This document shows positions 57,663 through 64,000 of a DNA stretch of 64,000 nucleotides, one piece after another. The notes below the pieces were generated by a model. The model saw only the letters and a list, made by a program, of their open reading frames with translations, did not search any database and was not told where the DNA came from. Position 1 is the stretch's first letter, and each line of letters begins with the position of its first letter. The position numbers were made by a program, and so were the translations under genes. This stretch comes from Citrobacter werkmanii NBRC 105721. Its GTDB lineage: Bacteria > Pseudomonadota > Gammaproteobacteria > Enterobacterales > Enterobacteriaceae. The stretch lies in NCBI GenBank assembly GCA_000759755.1, contig BBMW01000011.1:310001-374000 (forward strand). Reading direction: 5' to 3'.

Positions 57663-59483
57663 CTATAAAAAGAACGACAACTGGCGTGCACTTTCAGGCT
57701 GCTGAATAACAACCTGGCTGTTGTTGATAGAAAGCAGCGGAACGGCGGCGTACTGTCTTTGCTGTCCACTGGCGCTCACGGCACAGCAAAGCCAGCTTTC
57801 GCCCTGTGGGATTTCGGCGGTAAGCACAGGGATCGAGGCGCATTCAGGGAACATGATGCTGCTGTTTGGCGGCGTGACCACGTTGCCAGGCTGACGAAAT
57901 ATGGACGGTGAAAGATCAACGATAACGCTGGTTCCATTACGTGCCGCAATGAGACAGCCGCGATCGCGTAGCTGAGGCTCGGCTTTAATTACCGCAAATC
58001 CCCCTTCCACCGTTTGCAGGCTTCGCGCGCTGTGAATACGGTGCAAACGAAGATGCCACTCACCAAACGGGACCAGCCATGTATCAAGGGTAACGTCATG
58101 CCAGGGAGACCAGTTGGACCAGATAAAATTCTCATCAACCCGAACGTCATCGCACTGACGACGGCCACGATAGTAGCCATCGCCGTCTGCCAACAGCAGC
58201 ATAGAGTCACAGGCCGCATGTTTGATGCCGTAACGGCCACGCTCAATGGTGAAACCGAAACGGCTGGAGTAGGCGAATTTGGTGTATTTGGCTTCGGTAT
58301 TGACGTAATTGTTCAGTTCAAGCTGGCCTGAGGTCAGCATAGTGACATGTTCAGAATGCTCACTGTGCTGCATGATCTGCGCGGCATGCGTAATCACCCG
58401 TTTTTCATCAAGTACAGGTAAGGCCTGCTCTTCAGCCAGCCAGAAGGGATGCTTCTCAGGCAGAGCGAGGATCAAAAAGACCTTCAATGCCCAGTAGGGC
58501 GATCCCGGCGAGTTGTAATCTTCGCACATCGCCAGGTTCGGGTAGGCAAACCCCAGTGTCAGAATGCCATCACGATCGAAAATCGGCTGCTTCTGCCACC
58601 AACGCAGATGGCGCAGGATCACGCCTTTAATGACGCCTGGCGAAAAGACATCCAGTTCAGCAAACGCTACTGCGCTCCAGAACGCAACCATGGCAAAGCG
58701 GTAGGTCAGGCTGCGGCCAAACGGCACCGATGCGCCGTCTGCTGCGGACAGATAAATGAAATCTTCGGCAAACAGACGCGAGCGCTCACGCAGAGTGGCG
58801 GCGCGATCGGCATCATCGGGGCTTAGGGTGGCATATAACAGGCCATAAAAATGGAAGGCCATAGAGATGTAGTAATCTTTCGGACGCCCGGGACCATCGG
58901 AATACCAGCCGTCACCGAGATAGTAGGCTTCCATCAGCTCAAAACGGCGATCGATAGCAGCCTGATCATAAGGCAGCCCCGCCCGCTTGAAGCCAAGCTG
59001 AACGATAATCGCAAAGTAGTTCCAGTTGCTGTCCGGCATTTGCGCGTCGGTTATCTGGTTCAGCCAGCAATGCAGATTTTCACGTTCGCGCAGGGAGAAG
59101 CAGTCCGTCAGTTGCGTCTGTAACAATGCCAGACCAAGACCATATGCAGCCATCTCGACCAGGCGCTGATCGTACGGGCCGGTATCCCCCCAGTAGTGTG
59201 GACTTTGCGGGTCGGTGCCAAGTTTTACCGCCTGAATGTATTTTTCGGCATACGGCGCATCAGCCCCGCCCGCCATCAGCGGAAACAGTCCCCACAGCGC
59301 CCGGGAAAGTCCTTCCATACAGGCAATATCCACGCTGTAGTGAGCGCAGGTATTGCCAAGTGAAAACTGAGCCTGTCCCGCCGGAAACTGCTGATCCAGC
59401 GCACGCAAAACGGCGTTAACAGCGCACGTTACGTCTTCGCGTGATGACAATGGATTTGATTTTTCTTCAGTTGTTGACCACAT
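57663..59483 (-). CDS. DUF2264 protein, probable GH154 beta-glucuronidase
   Basis: A 606-residue protein of the DUF2264 family. An N-terminal alpha/alpha barrel runs to about residue 370 (PHYWGDTGPYDQRLVEMAAY, DSNWNYFAIIVQLGF, GDGWYSDGPGRPKDYYISMA), followed by a beta-rich C-terminal domain. Members of this family were classified as GH154 with beta-glucuronidase activity. There is no signal peptide, so it would act in the cytoplasm after uptake. It is the first gene of the operon, with gagggg before its ATG, and is divergent from the AraC-type regulator. Confidence 0.8.
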   Translation of the reverse strand: MWSTTEEKSNPLSSREDVTCAVNAVLRALDQQFPAGQAQFSLGNTCAHYSVDIACMEGLSRALWGLFPLMAGGADAPYAEKYIQAVKLGTDPQSPHYWGDTGPYDQRLVEMAAYGLGLALLQTQLTDCFSLRERENLHCWLNQITDAQMPDSNWNYFAIIVQLGFKRAGLPYDQAAIDRRFELMEAYYLGDGWYSDGPGRPKDYYISMAFHFYGLLYATLSPDDADRAATLRERSRLFAEDFIYLSAADGASVPFGRSLTYRFAMVAFWSAVAFAELDVFSPGVIKGVILRHLRWWQKQPIFDRDGILTLGFAYPNLAMCEDYNSPGSPYWALKVFLILALPEKHPFWLAEEQALPVLDEKRVITHAAQIMQHSEHSEHVTMLTSGQLELNNYVNTEAKYTKFAYSSRFGFTIERGRYGIKHAACDSMLLLADGDGYYRGRRQCDDVRVDENFIWSNWSPWHDVTLDTWLVPFGEWHLRLHRIHSARSLQTVEGGFAVIKAEPQLRDRGCLIAARNGTSVIVDLSPSIFRQPGNVVTPPNSSIMFPECASIPVLTAEIPQGESWLCCAVSASGQQRQYAAVPLLSINNSQVVIQQPESARQLSFFL

Positions 59484-59648
59484 ACTCTGCCCCTCTGAAT
59501 TAAGTGGCTAAAGAATAGTGAATCGCAGAGCAGCAGAAATGTTACGTCAATCACACCACTAGCATTAAAGTAAAACAGCGATTGAGGAAATTTAAAAATA
59601 GGGTTTATAAATTACTATTCGGCGGAAAAAGTTTAAATTTATTGCACT

Positions 59649-60500
59649 ATGACCTTATCCTCACAGCAAGAACATCTGGAGTTGATCGCCCTCAACGATG
59701 CGATTGCATCGTTCAGCCGTTTATTCGCCAATACGGTGCGTTACCACCACTGGCATCAGTGTCTGGAAGTGCTGTATGTGGAAGAAGGCTTTGGCGTGGT
59801 CACGGTTGACCATAAGCAGTTCACTATGCGACCAGGACGGATGTTCTTTTTTCCGCCGTTTACCCTACACAAGATATGGGTCGACGAGCAGGCGCGGGAT
59901 GGTTATCGGCGTACCATTATTCATCTCGATCAACATGCGGTGCTGAAGGTGCTACGCGACTTTCCGCACACTCAGCAGCATCTGCAAAATCTGAGCGTGC
60001 GCGGCAGCGAAGCATGGGTTGTCGACGCGGCGGATATCCACACCCATGTTGATTTTCTTTTCAGCCGTTATGAAAAAATGGCTGCACAGAAGCCGCTGAA
60101 CACTGAGCAGGTTGCCTGTCTGTTAGTTAATTTATTCAGCCTGTTGCCCGAAGATAACGGTAATATGCCAGAAATTAGCAGTGGAATTGCCAGTCAGGTA
60201 ATGTTCTGGCTGGATGAGCATTACACCCACAAATTTAGTCTGGCGGCGCTGGCGCAGGAGCTGGGCAAATCAAAAAGCTATGTTTCTCGCCGCTTCCAGA
60301 TGGAAACGGGCGAGAGCATTCTCAACTATCTCAATACTCTACGCCTGCGAAAAGCCTGTGAAGCGCTGCTACATAGTGAAATCAGCGTGCGGGAGATTGC
60401 GCAAAAGGTGGGATTTTCAGAGGTGACGTACTTTATCAGCGCCTTCGGCAAAGGCATTGGCGAGACGCCGCTGCAGTATCGCAAGCGCCATAAACAGTAA
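59649..60500 (+). CDS. AraC-family regulator of the uronide cluster
   Basis: A 283-residue regulator. The N-terminal cupin-like sensing domain has HHWHQCLEVLYVEEGFGVVT and FFFPPFTLHKIW. The C-terminal AraC DNA-binding domain has FSLAALAQELGKSKSYVSRR and ISVREIAQKVGFSEVTYFIS. It is divergent from the GH154-transporter-GH88 operon over 165 bases, the usual arrangement for an activator of a sugar operon responding to the imported sugar. Target sites were not identified. Confidence 0.88.
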   Translation: MTLSSQQEHLELIALNDAIASFSRLFANTVRYHHWHQCLEVLYVEEGFGVVTVDHKQFTMRPGRMFFFPPFTLHKIWVDEQARDGYRRTIIHLDQHAVLKVLRDFPHTQQHLQNLSVRGSEAWVVDAADIHTHVDFLFSRYEKMAAQKPLNTEQVACLLVNLFSLLPEDNGNMPEISSGIASQVMFWLDEHYTHKFSLAALAQELGKSKSYVSRRFQMETGESILNYLNTLRLRKACEALLHSEISVREIAQKVGFSEVTYFISAFGKGIGETPLQYRKRHKQ

Positions 60501-60501
60501 C

Positions 60502-60536
60502 GCCGGATAAGGCGGTTTGCGCCGCCATCCGGCATT
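60502..60536. repeat. Single REP element between the AraC gene and parE
   Basis: gccggataaggcggtttgcgccgccatccggc is one complete REP palindrome located between converging genes. Confidence 0.85.
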
Positions 60537-60545
60537 CACGGTCAA

Positions 60546-62438
60546 TTACCCCTCGAGATCCGCCTGGTCGCCTTTCTCCTGCAACCAGTTACGACGATCT
60601 TCAGAACGCTTCTTGGCCAGCAGCATATCCATTACCGCGTTGGTGCGCTGATCGTCTTCATCATCAATGATGAGCTGCACCAGGCGGCGCGTGTTCGGAT
60701 CCAGCGTGGTTTCGCGCAGCTGCATCGGGTTCATTTCGCCCAGACCTTTAAAGCGCTGCACGTTCGGCTTGCCTTTCTTGCGTTTTAGCTGCTCCAGTAC
60801 GCCCGCTTTTTCTTCTTCCGTCAGTGCGTAATAGACCTCTTTACCGAGGTCGATACGGTATAACGGCGGCAGCGCCACATAGACGTGACCGTGTTTCACC
60901 AGCGTGCGGAAGTGTTTTACAAACAATGCGCACAGCAGCGTGGCAATGTGCAAACCATCGGAGTCCGCATCCGCCAGAATACAGATCTTGCCGTATCGCA
61001 GCTGGCTCAGATCGTCGCTGTCCGGATCGATACCGATCGCCACCGAAATATCGTGAACTTCCTGCGAGGCCAGCACTTCATCGGAAGAGACTTCCCAGGT
61101 ATTGAGGATCTTACCTTTGAGCGGCATGATCGCCTGGTACTCACGATCGCGCGCCTGTTTGGCCGATCCGCCCGCAGAGTCACCTTCGACAAGGAACAGT
61201 TCGGTGCGATTGAGATCCTGTGCGGTACAGTCCGCCAGTTTCCCTGGCAGCGCCGGACCGCTGGTCAGCTTTTTACGCACCACTTTTTTCGCCGCGCGCA
61301 GGCGACGCTGGGCGCTGGAAATCGCCATCTCAGCCAGCAGTTCGGCTGACTGCACGTTTTGGTTCAGCCACAGGCTGAAAGCATCTTTCACCACGCCAGA
61401 GACAAAAGCCGCGCACTGACGCGAGGAGAGACGCTCTTTGGTTTGCCCGGCAAACTGCGGATCCTGCATTTTTACCGACAGCACGTAGGCGCAGCGATCC
61501 CAGATATCTTCCGCCGACAGCTTCACGCCACGCGGCAGGATATTGCGGTATTCGCAGAACTCGCGCATCGCATCCAGCAGGCCCTGACGCAGACCGTTAA
61601 CATGCGTACCGCCCTGCATGGTTGGGATCAGGTTTACATAGCTTTCGGTCAACAGCTCGCCGCCTTCCGGCAGCCAGAGCAACGCCCAGTCAACGGTCTC
61701 TGTCTCACCGCTAAAATTACCGATAAACGGTTTTTCTGGCAGCGTCGGCAGGCCATTCACCGCTTCGCTCAGATAATCATTCAGACCATCCTGGTAGCAC
61801 CAGCGCTGTTCGCTATTGTTGACCTCATCTTTAAAAGTGATCTCAACACCCGGACACAATACCGCTTTAGCTTTCAGTACGTGCGTTAAGCGCGAAACGG
61901 AAAAACGCGGGCTGTCGAAGAAGGTTTCATCCGGCCAGAAGTGCACGCTGGTTCCGGTATTGCGTTTACCGCAGGTCCCGACAACCTGTAAATCCTGCAC
62001 CTTATCGCCGTTCTCAAACGCAATGTTGTACACCTGTCCGTCGCGACGCACGTTCACTTCCACACGCTTAGACAGAGCATTGACCACGGAGATACCCACC
62101 CCATGCAGACCACCAGAGAACTGATAGTTCTTATTGGAGAACTTACCACCCGCATGTAAACGGCAGAGGATCAACTCAACCGCCGGAACACCTTCTTCAG
62201 GGTGAATGTCTACTGGCATGCCGCGGCCATCATCAATGACTTCCAGAGATTGGTCAGCATGTAAGATCACGTCCACACGTTTTGCGTGGCCCGCCAGTGC
62301 TTCATCCACACTGTTATCAATCACTTCCTGCCCAAGGTGGTTCGGACGGGTTGTATCGGTGTACATCCCCGGGCGACGGCGTACCGGCTCAAGCCCAGTG
62401 AGTACCTCAATGGCATCAGCGTTATAAGTTTGCGTCAT
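60546..62438 (-). CDS. parE: Topoisomerase IV subunit B
   Basis: A 630-residue ATPase subunit of topoisomerase IV. The GHKL ATP site includes VIDNSVDEALAGHAK, IDDGRGMPVDIH and FSGGLHGVGISVVNALS. The TOPRIM domain has the metal acidic residues in LVEGDSAGGSAKQARD and ILADADSDGLHIATLL. The C-terminal QRFKGLGEMNPMQLRETTLD is intact. It lies 28 bases downstream of yqiA and is probably co-transcribed with cpdA and yqiA. Confidence 0.97.
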   Translation of the reverse strand: MTQTYNADAIEVLTGLEPVRRRPGMYTDTTRPNHLGQEVIDNSVDEALAGHAKRVDVILHADQSLEVIDDGRGMPVDIHPEEGVPAVELILCRLHAGGKFSNKNYQFSGGLHGVGISVVNALSKRVEVNVRRDGQVYNIAFENGDKVQDLQVVGTCGKRNTGTSVHFWPDETFFDSPRFSVSRLTHVLKAKAVLCPGVEITFKDEVNNSEQRWCYQDGLNDYLSEAVNGLPTLPEKPFIGNFSGETETVDWALLWLPEGGELLTESYVNLIPTMQGGTHVNGLRQGLLDAMREFCEYRNILPRGVKLSAEDIWDRCAYVLSVKMQDPQFAGQTKERLSSRQCAAFVSGVVKDAFSLWLNQNVQSAELLAEMAISSAQRRLRAAKKVVRKKLTSGPALPGKLADCTAQDLNRTELFLVEGDSAGGSAKQARDREYQAIMPLKGKILNTWEVSSDEVLASQEVHDISVAIGIDPDSDDLSQLRYGKICILADADSDGLHIATLLCALFVKHFRTLVKHGHVYVALPPLYRIDLGKEVYYALTEEEKAGVLEQLKRKKGKPNVQRFKGLGEMNPMQLRETTLDPNTRRLVQLIIDDEDDQRTNAVMDMLLAKKRSEDRRNWLQEKGDQADLEG

Positions 62439-62466
62439 GGTTTAAATAAGCAATTCGAATTGATCG

Positions 62467-63048
62467 TCAGAAACTGTGCAGTCCAAGAAAATCGACAATC
62501 TGGTTGAAATAATCTTCGAAGCCCGTGAATGCGTGGTTTCCGCCCTCAGTAACTGTCTGGCGGCAGGAGGCGTAATACGCCACCGCCTGGCGGTAGTCCA
62601 ACACTTCATCGCCCGTTTGTTGGAGCAGCCAGATTAAATCCGGCGCTTCCAGCGGGTCAATCTGCATGACTTTAAGATCGTAAATATGGCGTGACTCTAG
62701 CACATATTGCTGCCCCGTGTAGGGGTTCTCGTTTTGACCGAGATAGTCGACCAGCAGTTCATAAGGCCGGACCGCCGGATTCACCACCACCGCTGGCAGC
62801 ATAAAACATTGTGACAGCCAGGTGGCGTAATAGCCGCCCAACGAGGAACCGACAATCCCCAGCGACTCGCCGCCATGCTCAAGAACGATCGATTCCAGCA
62901 TCTCTGCGGCCTGAGCAGGATACGGCGGCAACTGCGGTACGATCATCTCAACGTGCGGATGGTGCTCCGCCAGCCAGCTTTTCAGCAAACATGCCTTCGC
63001 TGAACGAGGAGAACTGTTAAATCCGTGGAGATAGAGAAGTGTAGACAT
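62467..63048 (-). CDS. yqiA: Esterase YqiA
   Basis: A 193-residue alpha/beta hydrolase (UPF0227) with esterase activity on short acyl-CoA and p-nitrophenyl esters in E. coli. The oxyanion/start motif is [14 protein letters not shown], the nucleophile is in [15 protein letters not shown], and the catalytic His is in [14 protein letters not shown]. Its start overlaps the cpdA stop (TGATG) and parE follows, as in E. coli. Confidence 0.95.
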   Translation of the reverse strand: MSTLLYLHGFNSSPRSAKACLLKSWLAEHHPHVEMIVPQLPPYPAQAAEMLESIVLEHGGESLGIVGSSLGGYYATWLSQCFMLPAVVVNPAVRPYELLVDYLGQNENPYTGQQYVLESRHIYDLKVMQIDPLEAPDLIWLLQQTGDEVLDYRQAVAYYASCRQTVTEGGNHAFTGFEDYFNQIVDFLGLHSF

Positions 63049-63875
63049 CAGTAGCCTTCTGAAGCGGTATCAGGGTGGAACCGATTACCCTGCAGACGAC
63101 ACACCTGAGTCTGCAACGTACCGTCAGCAAATAGCTCCAGCGTACGCCAGCCGGGGCTGATGGTATCTAACGTGAAATTAGAACAATGCGGCTTAAACTG
63201 CACGCAGGTCGACGGCGTCGCCAACAGGCGGCGACCGTTCCAGTCCAGATCCAGTTCCTGATGAATATGCCCGCAGAGCAGATACTTCGCGCGCGGGTAG
63301 TTCACCAGCACGTTGTCCAGCTCGGCGGCATTGCGCAGACTGTGCTGATCGAGCCAGCTGCAGCCCGCAGGCATAGGATGATGATGCAGAAGCAGCAAGG
63401 TATTGCGTTCAGGCGCATCGGCAAGTTTACGCTCCAGCCATTCGAGCTGAAATTCGCTTAACTCGCCGTGGGGAACGCCAAATACCTGACTGTCCAGCAA
63501 CAAGATTTGCCACTGTTCGCCAATGAAGACGCGCTTAGCCGGGGAAATGCCAGCTTCCTGCAGCGAGCTGTACATTGCAGGCTGAAAATCATGATTACCC
63601 GGGAGCCAAACGCAGGGCGCACGAAAACTTGCGATGCCCTCAGCAAAATGCTGATAAGCCGCAGCGGATTGATCCTGCGCCAAATCGCCAGTCGCGACGA
63701 TCAGATCGTACTCTGGCGACTCAGCATGTATTGCATCCAGTACGGATTGATAGCTGTCCCAGGTGTTCACACCCAGCAGCGTTTCATGCTTTTCGGCAAA
63801 CAGGTGAGTGTCTGTAATTTGTAAGATCCTGACTCTGGCCTCACCAGCCAAAGGAAGGGTTAACAGGCTTTCCAA
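63048..63875 (-). CDS. cpdA: 3',5'-cyclic AMP phosphodiesterase CpdA
   Basis: A 275-residue class III cyclic nucleotide phosphodiesterase that lowers cAMP. The metallophosphoesterase ligands are [36 protein letters not shown] and [11 protein letters not shown]. It starts at TTG 63875 ([20 protein letters not shown]), as in E. coli. It lies 24 bases downstream of yqiB and overlaps yqiA. Confidence 0.96.
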   Translation of the reverse strand: MESLLTLPLAGEARVRILQITDTHLFAEKHETLLGVNTWDSYQSVLDAIHAESPEYDLIVATGDLAQDQSAAAYQHFAEGIASFRAPCVWLPGNHDFQPAMYSSLQEAGISPAKRVFIGEQWQILLLDSQVFGVPHGELSEFQLEWLERKLADAPERNTLLLLHHHPMPAGCSWLDQHSLRNAAELDNVLVNYPRAKYLLCGHIHQELDLDWNGRRLLATPSTCVQFKPHCSNFTLDTISPGWRTLELFADGTLQTQVCRLQGNRFHPDTASEGY

Positions 63876-63899
63876 ATGGTGTCCTTAGGTTTCACGACG

Positions 63900-64000
63900 C
63901 TAATAAACCGGAATCGCCATCGCTCCATGTGCTAAACAGTACCGTAACCAGTCGGCCAGAAACTGGTTAATTTGATGCTTTTCGTCGCGTTGATGCAACT
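63900..64000 (-). CDS. yqiB: DUF1249 protein YqiB, C-terminal part (cut by window edge)
   Basis: The last 33 codons and stop are present ([18 protein letters not shown], then [14 protein letters not shown]), matching the end of E. coli YqiB. The N-terminal three quarters lie beyond the window. YqiB is a small cytoplasmic protein of unknown function in the tolC-nudF-yqiB-cpdA region. Confidence 0.88.

Overview
This window is a chromosomal segment of a member of the Enterobacteriaceae, most likely Citrobacter or a close relative of the Escherichia/Salmonella/Citrobacter group. Gene order follows the E. coli K-12 backbone from yggR to yqiB almost gene for gene. Many proteins match E. coli in length and motifs, and REP/BIME elements and one ERIC element sit between genes. 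The species cannot be fixed from sequence alone.

Layout. 1-9.7 kb: yggR (cut by the window edge), the yggS-yggT-yggU-rdgB-hemW operon, ansB, yggN, yggL-trmB, and mutY-yggX-mltC. 9.7-14.8 kb: nupG, speC, yqgA and tRNA-Phe (pheV). 14.8-29.1 kb: gss, a YdeP-type molybdo-oxidoreductase, yghU, the complete hydrogenase-2 operon hybOABCDEFG, yghW, and a chemoreceptor gene with a sigma-28-type promoter. 29.3-35.6 kb: a decayed yghX fragment, yghZ, three unrecognised genes, exbBD behind a Fur-like site, metC behind tandem Met boxes, and yghB. 35.6-41.1 kb: yqhC, yqhD, an ERIC element, dkgA, and a DASS anion transporter with a HIT-family protein. 41.2-49.7 kb: ygiQ, a chromosomal trkG, ftsP, plsC and parC. 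49.8-55.1 kb: ygiW, qseBC behind a PmrA/QseB-type box, an AT-rich three-gene cassette, mdaB and ygiN. 55.2-60.5 kb: a uronide-glycan cluster (GH88, LacY-type symporter, DUF2264/GH154, AraC regulator). 60.5-64 kb: parE, yqiA, cpdA and the end of yqiB.

The most interesting accessory unit is 52372-53903. An orphan Hcp (type VI secretion tube protein) is followed two bases later by a protein with lysozyme/transglycosylase-like features. That gene is followed at once by a small three-helix inner-membrane protein at the position where E. coli carries ygiZ. I read this as a T6SS effector-immunity cassette and propose that E. coli ygiZ is its leftover immunity gene.

Other points for follow-up: the GH88/GH154 cluster, a TrkG gene outside a prophage (in K-12 it lies on Rac), the three unknown genes at 30.7-32.1 kb flanked by similar hairpins, and the YdeP-like enzyme between the glutathionylspermidine synthetase and yghU. 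All family calls come from recognising sequence and motifs by eye; no database search was run.
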